Shown here one piece after another: positions 43,485 through 51,360 of a DNA stretch of 64,000 nt. The stretch's first letter is position 1, and the number at the start of each line of letters is the position of its first letter. The stretch comes from Psychrobacter fulvigenes (GTDB lineage: Bacteria; Pseudomonadota; Gammaproteobacteria; Pseudomonadales; Moraxellaceae), in assembly GCF_904846155.1 (NCBI RefSeq), contig NZ_CAJGZP010000001.1:1116001-1180000 (forward strand). The letters are read 5' to 3'. Under the pieces are notes generated by a model. That model worked only from the letters and a program-made list of their open reading frames with translations. It did not search any database and was not told the origin of the DNA. Made by a program: the position numbers and the translations under genes.

Positions 43485-44859
43485 TACCCGCTCCTTGTGT
43501 CTCTGCAGGCACCGTCAGATCCATGGGCAAATCGGTAGCCGTCGTAGGTTTTGCATCTAAGAATGCACGCATCTTGACCACATCTGTGGTATTGATCATG
43601 GGTGCTTGGTTGGTCCAGCTGTTACGCACATAGTTCACGACTTCAGCGATATCAGAATCACTTAAATGGCTGAACTCAGGCATCGTAAATGCCATACGGT
43701 CATGCGGTGTTTTTGGCATCCGTCCACCACTCAGCGTGATTTGTAATACTGAATCTGCGTTTCTGGCATAGACAGCACTGTTGTCCTCTAATGCTGGGAA
43801 AATACGTGGTACACCCTTACCGTCTGCACGGTGACAAACTTGGCAGTACTCTGCATATAAAATAGCACCGCGACTGTCATAATCACCATCGAGGAGCTTT
43901 TGCGTGGTCACGTCTTCTTTTGCAGGTAGTGTCACTTCTTTATTCGGTGCAGGGCTAAGGGTCTTTAGATACGCTGACATCGCATACAGGTCATCGTCAG
44001 TCATGTATTGGGTGCTGTGCTCAACCACTTCAGCCATCGCGCCAAAGGCTGCAACTTTATCTGTACGTCCAGTTTTGAAGAAATCAACCAACTCTTCTAC
44101 TTTCCAAGTGCCTAGACCACGATGTTCGCCGCGTAGGCTTTTGGCACGCCAGCCATCGATGACCGCGCCGCTTAAGTATTCATCTGAGCCTGCGTTGGTC
44201 AGCGTCACTTCTTGGTAGCCGATACCGCGCTCAGTATGACAGGAGCCGCAATGACCTGGGCCTTCAATCAAGTACTGACCACGAGCCAGTACAGCATCGT
44301 CTGTCTCTGCAACAAACTCACGTTCAGGTGCAAACAGGGCTTGCCAGTAGGCCAAAGGCCAGCGCCAGTTGGTCACTGGTGGCAGCTCGCTCTTCAAGTT
44401 TGCCTGATTGACGGGCTTCACATCAGTCATGAAGTAGGCGTACATGGCTGCCATGTCTTCATCTGGCATGATTTGGTAAGATGGATACGGCATAGCAGGG
44501 TATAGTGCTCTATTACCAGGGGCTACGCCATGTTTGACGGCGTTTTTGAAGTCATCAAAGCTATAGTTGCCGATACCGGTTTCTTTATCTGGGGTAATAT
44601 TTGTTGAATAAATCGCACCAAGTGGTGTCAGCATCGGCAGACCGCCCGCATAAGCTTCACCGCCCAAAGTGGTATGACAAGCCACACAGTCAGAGGTTCG
44701 CGCGACATATTCGCCTTTTTTGATTAAGGCGGGGTCGGTGATGTTGACTTCAATATCGCTGGTAGTAGTACGCATATTGGGCAACAATAACCCAATGATA
44801 AAAGCTATTGCCAGCCCGATAGCGGCTGCCATTATAATAATCAGTGGCCACTTTTTCAT
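43477..44859 (-). CDS. Triheme membrane-anchored cytochrome c, probable TsdA electron acceptor
   Basis: About 460 residues with an N-terminal membrane anchor (WPLIIIMAAAIGLAIAFIIGLL) and three CxxCH heme sites: CVACH, CGSCH and CQVCH, each in its own cytochrome c domain. This three-domain form resembles the cytochrome subunits of alcohol and gluconate dehydrogenases. Its stop overlaps the tsdA start by 8 bases, so it is made together with TsdA and probably takes its electrons to the respiratory chain, like a TsdB partner (which is usually diheme). I chose ATG 44859 because GGAGGG lies 7 bases before it; ATG 44874 overlaps that site. Confidence 0.88.
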   Translation of the reverse strand: MKKWPLIIIMAAAIGLAIAFIIGLLLPNMRTTTSDIEVNITDPALIKKGEYVARTSDCVACHTTLGGEAYAGGLPMLTPLGAIYSTNITPDKETGIGNYSFDDFKNAVKHGVAPGNRALYPAMPYPSYQIMPDEDMAAMYAYFMTDVKPVNQANLKSELPPVTNWRWPLAYWQALFAPEREFVAETDDAVLARGQYLIEGPGHCGSCHTERGIGYQEVTLTNAGSDEYLSGAVIDGWRAKSLRGEHRGLGTWKVEELVDFFKTGRTDKVAAFGAMAEVVEHSTQYMTDDDLYAMSAYLKTLSPAPNKEVTLPAKEDVTTQKLLDGDYDSRGAILYAEYCQVCHRADGKGVPRIFPALEDNSAVYARNADSVLQITLSGGRMPKTPHDRMAFTMPEFSHLSDSDIAEVVNYVRNSWTNQAPMINTTDVVKMRAFLDAKPTTATDLPMDLTVPAETQGAGNE

Positions 44860-44874
44860 AAGCCCGCCCTCCAT

Positions 44875-45059
44875 AATAAAATATTTGCCAAACTTGGTAT
44901 TAGATGATGCTTATCTACAGCTTGGCTAATCAAAGGATACATTCTTACTATATAGTATAGGGTAGAGAGTAACATTAAGGTATTGTGGAAAACCACATTA
45001 ATTATAAGGTTTTGATGAGATGTGCCAACTTAGCGCTTTAAATAGTAGAAATATCAATA
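44875..45059. promoter_or_regulatory. Divergent promoter region of the thiosulfate module
   Basis: 185 bases between the cytochrome gene and the sensor kinase gene. It contains a perfect inverted repeat TGTGG-AAAA-CCACA at 44984-44997, a candidate site for the adjacent LuxR-type regulator, and an AT-rich palindrome ACTATATAGT at 44947-44956 that could hold a -10 element. Operator assignment is inference. Confidence 0.5.
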
Positions 45060-47177
45060 ATGCTTAGACGTCTATTCTTACAGGCTTCTATTTTTGCGCT
45101 CGTGATTGTGATGCTTAGTGGTGCATCAGTCTCGCAGGCGCAAACCTACTATTTAGGTGTGCTGGCTCCTCAAGGGGAGCGTGCTGCTCAAGAGCGCTGG
45201 CAGCCTTGGTTGAGTGAGTTAAATACTAAACTGTCTAATGACACTTTGGTATTGGTGCCGTTGGGACTCGAAAACTGGCAACAGCAAATTGAAGCGCAGC
45301 AGTTTGCGCTAGTACTAGGGCCACAAGTACAGTTTATTAGGATGGATACCATCGGTTGGCGCTGGCTTGCGACCTTGCAGACGGATGCAGCCACATCTCC
45401 ACTGAGCACCTCTATAGATCCTGGCTCCAAAGCTTTTAGAACTGAAAAAACGCAACAGCCGCTTTCTGCTACCGTTGTATTGGCAAATGAGTTGAACAAA
45501 CTTAATGCGCTCAAGCAGTCGCATGAGCCAAGTGCGATTGAACAGGTCGCAAGTGCGCTATGGGTCAAGGCCGATAGCACTATTTATCATCTACAGGATT
45601 TAGAACAGCGTAAAGTCGTGGCTGTGGATGCTGATGCATTTGGTGGCTACTTACTCATCGCGCATTTATTGCAAAATAACGGCGTGCCGCCCAGTCGTTA
45701 TCAAACGCAGTTTGTCGGTTATCCCATCGAGCGCACTTTGAGCACGCTGGCGAGCGGAGCAGTGGATGCCGCTATAGCGCCGCTTTGTTTGATGGAGGAG
45801 ATGGCACAGCAAGGCAAAATTGATAAAAGTAAATATCGTCTTATCCATAAAGTAGAGACGACTTCAAACTGCCAGTCATCAACCAAGATTTATCCAAATT
45901 GGACGCTCGCAGCGACAGAGCAAGCACCTGCGGCACTGGTGCGTGAGATCAATCAGCATTTATTCGTCTCACAAATACAGCAAAATGAATCGGGACAATC
46001 AGTAGTTAGTCAGGTTAAAGAATCAAGTGAATCAAGCGACCCGACGGTTGGACTGCGCTGGTTACCGCCTGAATCGAGTAGTGATGCCGAGCGCATTTTG
46101 TACGAAATGAATCGTCATCCTGCACAAAAAACCTTAACCACTCATATGGTCGATTGGATATATGCGCATCGACTGTGGGTGGGTGTACTGGCTTTTATTA
46201 TTGTCATATCGACCATCAACTATGGCTGGATGAGCTGGCTGGCATGGCGTCGGCGGCAGCAAATAATGATGCAAAACCGTCTGATTCGTGACTATGATAA
46301 TAGACTGCGACAATCGGAGCACTTTGCGGTGATTGGTGAAATGAGTGGCTCAATAGCGCATGAAATTAATCAGCCGCTGTCGACGATACAGAACTATGCG
46401 CAAGGATTATTGATTCGCAGTCAAAAAGCACGAGCTGACATAGAAGATGTAAAGAAGAATGCGGTAGAACAACAAACCACGGAGACTGCGCTACAGCAAA
46501 TAGTCAGTGAGACCGAACGCGTCGCAGCGGTGATCAGTAATATTCGGCGCTGGGCGGGCAGGTCGCAACCTGATGAAGTCAGTGTCGATATAGCAGCCAC
46601 TTATCAGCAGTGCGTGCTACTACTCGGCGACAAGGCAAACGCGCTTAGCTTTTGGTATGCTAGTGACTATCAGCAGCTACGACTGCCAAACTTGGTGCTC
46701 GATCAGTTATTGATTAATACTATGTTAAATAGCCAACAGCAAGGCGCTGCCCATATTATGCTGCGCTGTCAGATGACAGAAAACAAGACAGGTCGTTGGC
46801 TGGTGTTGCATCTCACGGATGACGCGGGCGGCTTTGATGAAGAGCGGTTGGCAGTGAATCAAACGCAGAGTCAGTATGATATCCGCTCGACGAAAGAAGA
46901 GGGGCTTGGCTTGGGGCTGATGATCTGTCAGCGGCTCTGTAAATCACTCGGCGGTATCATGCAGCTTAGCAATGTCTATGTGCAGACCGAACTTAATGAT
47001 ATAAAAGCTTTAGATGCGTATTATCAGCAGCGTCACAAGCGTAGCATCAATGGTAAAGTTCAGCTTATGCGTACAGAGGCTTCTTATCCACTAGCAAACG
47101 CTATTGGTGCGCAAGTGTCTTTTTATCTGCCGGTACACGTAGCGGATACAGACCCTATTAAGACCTCACAAATATAG
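45060..47177 (+). CDS. TtrS-like sensor histidine kinase with PhnD-type periplasmic domain
   Basis: 705-residue membrane sensor. A signal peptide (1-27, ending SQAQ) precedes a long periplasmic domain of the PhnD/phosphate-phosphonate binding type (about 28-360; e.g. YLGVLAPQGERAAQERWQPW), one membrane segment (about 370-394), and a histidine kinase core with phosphoacceptor His at about 434 in GSIAHEINQPLSTIQNYAQG, and ATP-binding motifs TDDAGGFDEE and EEGLGLGLMICQRL. This architecture is that of TtrS, which senses tetrathionate. The response regulator gene follows 22 bases later, and the thiosulfate dehydrogenase genes lie divergently. Ligand is probably thiosulfate or tetrathionate by context. 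Confidence 0.88.
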   Translation: MLRRLFLQASIFALVIVMLSGASVSQAQTYYLGVLAPQGERAAQERWQPWLSELNTKLSNDTLVLVPLGLENWQQQIEAQQFALVLGPQVQFIRMDTIGWRWLATLQTDAATSPLSTSIDPGSKAFRTEKTQQPLSATVVLANELNKLNALKQSHEPSAIEQVASALWVKADSTIYHLQDLEQRKVVAVDADAFGGYLLIAHLLQNNGVPPSRYQTQFVGYPIERTLSTLASGAVDAAIAPLCLMEEMAQQGKIDKSKYRLIHKVETTSNCQSSTKIYPNWTLAATEQAPAALVREINQHLFVSQIQQNESGQSVVSQVKESSESSDPTVGLRWLPPESSSDAERILYEMNRHPAQKTLTTHMVDWIYAHRLWVGVLAFIIVISTINYGWMSWLAWRRRQQIMMQNRLIRDYDNRLRQSEHFAVIGEMSGSIAHEINQPLSTIQNYAQGLLIRSQKARADIEDVKKNAVEQQTTETALQQIVSETERVAAVISNIRRWAGRSQPDEVSVDIAATYQQCVLLLGDKANALSFWYASDYQQLRLPNLVLDQLLINTMLNSQQQGAAHIMLRCQMTENKTGRWLVLHLTDDAGGFDEERLAVNQTQSQYDIRSTKEEGLGLGLMICQRLCKSLGGIMQLSNVYVQTELNDIKALDAYYQQRHKRSINGKVQLMRTEASYPLANAIGAQVSFYLPVHVADTDPIKTSQI

Positions 47178-47199
47178 CCAACAAGATAGTGGGTAGTGT

Positions 47200-47877
47200 A
47201 TGACTTCTAAGCAAATGCCAAGCGATCAGATAAGCACTCTAGTAGATACTGATAACTTATCGAATGGTCTGTCCGACGTTAGGCCTGAATCGTTAGTGAT
47301 CCATATCATTGATGATGAGGAAAGCGTCCGCACCTCGTGTGATTTTTTGATCAGCAGTTTGGGATTACCAACTGAGGCGTGGGCAAGTGCAGTAGAGTTC
47401 TTGCAGCAAGTAGATATTCATAGGCCAGCGGTGGTGGTCAGCGATTTGATGATGCCAGCGATGAGCGGTCAGGAGCTGCAGGCTCATCTCAATGACAATG
47501 ACAGCCCGATGGCACTGATTGCATTAACGGGCAATGGTGAAATCCCTGATGCGGTAAATATGCTCAAACAAGGCGCAGCAGACTATCTAGAAAAGCCCAT
47601 TAACAGCCGCCGCTTACAAGAGGCGATTACAAACGCTCAAGCGCTCACCATCAAACGCGCAAAACTCTATGAGATTCGCAAACTTTATTCAGAGCTGACG
47701 GACAAAGAAAAGCAGGTAGCAGATGAGCTTATGCAAGGCAATATTAATAAAGTCATTGCCGACCACTTAGACGTATCAGTACGGACAGTGGAGGTGCATC
47801 GCTCGCAAGTGATGAAAAAAATGCAAGCGCAGCATGTCAGTGAGTTGATTCAGAAGCTGGTGTTGCTTGCGGAGTAG
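47200..47877 (+). CDS. TtrR-like response regulator, LuxR/FixJ family
   Basis: 225-residue response regulator. The receiver domain (about 31-150) has the acidic pair in IIDDEES, the phospho-acceptor Asp at about 82 in VVVSDLMMPAMSG, and the Thr/Lys switch residues in IALTGNGE and LEKPINS. The C-terminal LuxR-type helix-turn-helix is in LTDKEKQVADELMQGNINKVIADHLDVSVRTVEVHRSQVMKKM. Partner of the upstream TtrS-like kinase. Probably activates the divergent cytochrome and tsdA genes; see the candidate operator at 44984. Confidence 0.9.
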   Translation: MTSKQMPSDQISTLVDTDNLSNGLSDVRPESLVIHIIDDEESVRTSCDFLISSLGLPTEAWASAVEFLQQVDIHRPAVVVSDLMMPAMSGQELQAHLNDNDSPMALIALTGNGEIPDAVNMLKQGAADYLEKPINSRRLQEAITNAQALTIKRAKLYEIRKLYSELTDKEKQVADELMQGNINKVIADHLDVSVRTVEVHRSQVMKKMQAQHVSELIQKLVLLAE

Positions 47878-48000
47878 AGTTGATAAATAAGTAGTAATGT
47901 TTGTAGCATGTGCCAAGCCGCACCAATGTTATAAAATATACTTTTTATCGGTGCAGTTCAGCATACTCTACGTCACTTTATAAGTTTAGGTTACCACTTC

Positions 48001-48720
48001 TTAAAACCGCAGCCCGCCATTAATACTTAAGACTTGGCCTGTTATAAAGGAAGCGTCATCGCTTGCCAAAAATAATACACCGTTTGCTATCTCTTGCGGT
48101 TCCGCTAAGCGCCCAAGCATGGTTTTCTCACGAATCGGATTTAAAACCTTATCAGGTATGGTTTTCATTAAGTCCGTATTGGCAAAACCTGGAGCAACCA
48201 CATTGACCCGTACCGCTGCGCCTTTTCTCGAAAACTCTTTTGCCCACGTCTTTGCCATGGCAATGACGCCCGCTTTTGTCGCCGCATAGTTGGTTTGACC
48301 AATATTGCCATCTTCGCCGACTATTGAGCTGATATTCACAATAGAGCCTGACCCTTGCGCCATCATCATAGGGCCTATCAGCTGAGTCACGTTGAAAGTG
48401 CCTTTTAAATTGACATCAATCACCCTATCCCACATTTCTTCAGTCATTTTATGCAGCAGTGCGTCTTTAGTGACTCCAGCGTTATTGACCAAGATATCGA
48501 TACGCCCAAAGGTCTCTGCAATCTCATCGACCACTGTTTTTAGACGCTCTCTATCGGTCACATCGGCTGATTTGAAGTGCAGGTTTTCTTGCTGCCACTT
48601 TGCATCACCTATATCCAAATTTATAACCGTCGCCCCTTCTCTCAAAAAGGTTTGCGCGGTTTGCTTACCAATACCTTGGCTGGCACCTGTGATAACCGCA
48701 ATTTTATTTTTTAGTCTCAT
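48001..48720 (-). CDS. SDR reductase, FabG-like 3-oxoacyl reductase
   Basis: 239-residue NAD(P)-dependent short-chain dehydrogenase. The nucleotide-binding motif TGASQGIGKQTA, NNAG (LVNNAGVTKDALL), catalytic Ser in IVNISSI and Tyr-Lys in NYAATKAG are all present, and the sequence follows 3-oxoacyl-ACP reductases (FabG) or acetoacetyl-CoA reductases (PhaB) closely. It is unlikely to be the main fabG, which is normally in a fab cluster. The neighbouring acetyl-CoA hydrolase/transferase gene suggests a role in short-chain acyl-CoA metabolism. ATG 48720 has an AAGGAG ribosome-binding site. Confidence 0.88.
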   Translation of the reverse strand: MRLKNKIAVITGASQGIGKQTAQTFLREGATVINLDIGDAKWQQENLHFKSADVTDRERLKTVVDEIAETFGRIDILVNNAGVTKDALLHKMTEEMWDRVIDVNLKGTFNVTQLIGPMMMAQGSGSIVNISSIVGEDGNIGQTNYAATKAGVIAMAKTWAKEFSRKGAAVRVNVVAPGFANTDLMKTIPDKVLNPIREKTMLGRLAEPQEIANGVLFLASDDASFITGQVLSINGGLRF

Positions 48721-48749
48721 TTATTACTCCTTTTTGAGTGTTTTTAGAT

Positions 48750-48803
48750 TATAGACTGGTCTCAACCAGCCAAGTCCACAGCTTACGATAGTCTATACTA
48801 AGT
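48750..48803. repeat. Possible remnant of a palindromic repeat
   Basis: TATAGACT (48750-48757) and AGTCTATA (48790-48797) are inverted complements, and TTACGATAGTCTATACTAAGTT partly matches an end of the long inverted repeat at 29280-29426. It may be a decayed or truncated relative. Confidence 0.35.
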
Positions 48804-48868
48804 TGCAGGCGAGGGGATAGATGAAAGTATATGCCCATCACTCAATGACAAAGGTTTATAAACAGCGG

Positions 48869-50206
48869 TTACTCTATCAGTATGCCAAAATCCATTGCTT
48901 CCTGACGCAGTGCCTCTCGAAACTTTGGATGCGCGATAGAAATGAGACGCTCTATGCGCTCTTTTATATTGGTGCCTTGCAAGCGGACGATGCCATATTC
49001 AGTCGCTATCATATCGATACTATTACGCGATAAGGTGACAATTGCGCCGCGTTTGAGAGTGGTGACGATTTTTGAGACTTCCACACGTTCGCCTTGCTCA
49101 TTTTTGACCATAGCCGTTGAATACAGAGCGATGATACTTCTGCCGTTTTTTGCCATCTGCGCACCCAAAGCCGTATCGGTTTGACCACCTGAGCCGCTAA
49201 ATTGCACATGACCAATAGACTCAGAGCAAACTTGCCCAGTCAAATCCACTTCTATGGCGGTATTGATCGAGACCATGTTGTCATTTTGGCTAATGACATA
49301 AGGATCGGTGACGTAAGAGCCTTTGAGCACCATCACTGAGGGGTTGTTGTCCAAGTATTCATAAAGCCTCTGATTGCCAAGCGCAAATGAAAACACCACC
49401 TTGCCAGGATGCAGCGACTTTTTCTTGCCGTTGATAACGCCTTGCTCGATTAAATCTAGCATGCCCGAGGTCATCATTTCTGTATGCACACCCAGATTCT
49501 TTTTATCTTGTAAGCAGGCGGCAACCGCATTTGGAATACCGCCAATACCAAGCTGAATGGTGTCACCATCTTGAATCTGCTCGGCGATAAGTGCGCCGAT
49601 TTTTAGGTCTTTCTCATTGGGCTCAATATCAGGCAGCACAGGCGCATCGTAATCCGCTTCAATCAAATAATCAATGTCATCGATATGCACCTCGACATCA
49701 CCAAAGGTTCTGGGATAATTGTGGTTAATCTCCAAAATGACCAGCTTGGCTTTTTCAATCATTTGCTTTTCGTAAGTATTAGACAAGGACAAGGATACAA
49801 AGCCGTGCTTGTCTGGCGGCGTTGCAGCACCGACATAAATATCAGGGTTGATATGTTTAAGTCTATCGCTGCCTGCTAAATGCAAATTGTTCGGTACAAA
49901 TTCAGCATTGCCATGCCTATGCGCTTTGCGCATGGGCGGTGAGAAGAAGAGACTATCAATATTGAATGATTTTTTGTACTGCTTATCCAAGAAAGCATTT
50001 TGATAGAGCGATAAGCAATTGGTAACGGTCACATTTTCGACGTCATTGGCTATGGTATGTAGGTTTTCCATGAACAGCTTAGCTTCAGCTGCCGCTAAAC
50101 CCGTGACGATATGTTGATCGTTTTTTACCAGCTTTAGCGCCTCAGTGACGCTGATGGTTTTATTATTAATGGCAGTTTCATTGCTGATGATTTGATCGAT
50201 ACTCAT
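48869..50206 (-). CDS. Acetyl-CoA hydrolase/transferase family protein
   Basis: 445-residue CoA-transferase of the acetyl-CoA hydrolase/4-hydroxybutyrate CoA-transferase family. Segments seen are HITTGLAAAEAK-type N-terminal CoA-binding region, DDTIQLGIGGIPNAV, HTEMMTSGMLDLIEQG and the C-terminal IVRLQGTNIKERIERLISIAHPKFRE, all typical of the class. Substrate could be acetate, butyrate or succinate; not decidable by eye. ATG 50206 has an AGGAACACAC ribosome-binding site. Its neighbour on the same strand is the FabG-like reductase, but 148 bases and a possible repeat remnant separate them. Confidence 0.88.
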   Translation of the reverse strand: MSIDQIISNETAINNKTISVTEALKLVKNDQHIVTGLAAAEAKLFMENLHTIANDVENVTVTNCLSLYQNAFLDKQYKKSFNIDSLFFSPPMRKAHRHGNAEFVPNNLHLAGSDRLKHINPDIYVGAATPPDKHGFVSLSLSNTYEKQMIEKAKLVILEINHNYPRTFGDVEVHIDDIDYLIEADYDAPVLPDIEPNEKDLKIGALIAEQIQDGDTIQLGIGGIPNAVAACLQDKKNLGVHTEMMTSGMLDLIEQGVINGKKKSLHPGKVVFSFALGNQRLYEYLDNNPSVMVLKGSYVTDPYVISQNDNMVSINTAIEVDLTGQVCSESIGHVQFSGSGGQTDTALGAQMAKNGRSIIALYSTAMVKNEQGERVEVSKIVTTLKRGAIVTLSRNSIDMIATEYGIVRLQGTNIKERIERLISIAHPKFREALRQEAMDFGILIE

Positions 50207-50234
50207 GTGTGTTCCTAATCGTAAATCGGGTTAA

Positions 50235-50342
50235 TATAGTCGGAGTACTTTTAAACCGCTACGGTGTTACCCGCCCTAGATGTACTCAGTGTACTATCTG
50301 CGGTCGGTCGCCTTGTAGCGATTTTAAAATTCCTTGACTATA
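50235..50342 (+). repeat. MITE-like 108-bp repeat (family P1, copy C)
   Basis: Third full-length copy (TATAGTC to GACTATA), 108 bp, with the same core (CGCTACGGTGTTACCC, TGCGGTCGGTCGCCTTGTAG) as the copies at 9070 and 11462. It lies just upstream of the acetyl-CoA hydrolase gene start (28 bases), so it occupies its promoter or leader. Confidence 0.85.
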
Positions 50343-50373
50343 ATAGCGGCGTAACCCAACACGTTTTTTGAAA

Positions 50374-50413
50374 AACTAAAAAGCCCATTCTTAAATGCAG
50401 GAATGGGCTTTAA
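50374..50413 (-). terminator. Terminator of the ABC ATPase gene
   Basis: AAAGCCCATTC pairs perfectly with GAATGGGCTTT around a 10-base loop; on the minus strand TTTTTAGTTTTT follows. Ends the ABC transporter operon. Confidence 0.85.
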
Positions 50414-50434
50414 TTTAAAAAGTAAATAGCTAAC

Positions 50435-51229
50435 CTAACTCAAAATTAAACTGTCATCTTCAACCTTCTCACCGCGTGTTTGCTCAAACATATCGAGCAG
50501 GTCGTGTACGGTCATGCCTTTACGATCATCACCTGCCACATCAAGCACCACCTGTCCTTGATGCAGCATCACGGTACGCGTGCCATGTGCCAGTGCTTGT
50601 TGCATGGAGTGAGTAACCATCATGGTCGTCAGCTGATTGTCAGTGACGATCTTATCGGTCAGCTCTAAAACGAAAGCAGCGGTTTTTGGATCCAGCGCGG
50701 CAGTATGCTCATCAAGCAGCAAAATCTTAGAGGGTTGCAATGACGCCATCAACAAACTCACTGCTTGGCGTTGCCCACCAGACAATAGACCCATGCGGTC
50801 GGATAAACGATGTTCCAAACCCAGCTTAAGGACTGACAGCCTCTCTCTAAACAGCTCACGGTTGTTTGAATTGAGTGCAAATTTCAAGCTGCGCTTGCCA
50901 CCGCGCTTATACGCAAGCGCCATGTTTTCTTCAATGGTTAGTGCCTCGCAAGTACCAGCCATCGGATCTTGGAACACACGTGCGACCCAATGGGCACGTT
51001 GGTGAGCGGTTTTTTTGGTTACATCGATGCCATTGAGTAATATTGAGCCACTATCGACACGGGTCGTACCGCTTACCGCATTCAAAAACGTCGATTTACC
51101 CGCGCCATTAGTGCCAATGACGGTGACAAACTCACCGTCAGCAATGTTTAAATCAATACCACGCAGTGCAGGGTTTTCGATGGGCGTACCTGGGTTAAAG
51201 GTCAGGCGCAAATCATTGGCTTGCATCAT
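50435..51229 (-). CDS. ABC transporter ATP-binding protein
   Basis: 264-residue ATPase: Walker A GTNGAGKST, signature LSGGQRQ, Walker B ILLLDEHTAALDPKT (Glu followed by His), and H-loop VTHSMQQA. It belongs with the permease and two binding proteins upstream on the same strand, forming an importer of the group that carries ABC_sub_bind (pfam04392) proteins. An IS1341-type element has inserted between the permease gene and this gene, which may reduce co-transcription. ATG 51229 has a GGAATAAC site. Substrate unknown, perhaps an aromatic amino acid by analogy with TrpXYZ. Confidence 0.9.
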   Translation of the reverse strand: MMQANDLRLTFNPGTPIENPALRGIDLNIADGEFVTVIGTNGAGKSTFLNAVSGTTRVDSGSILLNGIDVTKKTAHQRAHWVARVFQDPMAGTCEALTIEENMALAYKRGGKRSLKFALNSNNRELFRERLSVLKLGLEHRLSDRMGLLSGGQRQAVSLLMASLQPSKILLLDEHTAALDPKTAAFVLELTDKIVTDNQLTTMMVTHSMQQALAHGTRTVMLHQGQVVLDVAGDDRKGMTVHDLLDMFEQTRGEKVEDDSLILS

Positions 51230-51309
51230 AATCGTTATTCCTTATTGTCTCTTCAAGCGTCGCAAGTTTTTATCACTGTTTTTGTGGCTCGATATTATGC
51301 ACGAACTTT

Positions 51310-51360
51310 ACGAGTTGACTTCCTCCCCTCCTTAAACGGAGGGGATTCCTACCGCTAGAC
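51310..51360 (-). ncRNA. Probable right-end region of the IS element (omega-RNA 3' portion)
   Basis: TnpB guide RNAs are made from the 3' end of tnpB and the right end of the element. Here the tnpB stop (51332-51334) lies inside a right-end hairpin (51325-51344). An omega-RNA scaffold is expected from this arrangement, with its guide read from the DNA just beyond the right end (below 51310). No transcription evidence. Confidence 0.35.

Noticed and set aside
48001-50206. Polyhydroxyalkanoate synthesis locus (FabG-like plus CoA-transferase)
   Set aside because: No PHA synthase or phasin gene is present; the two genes alone do not support this pathway.
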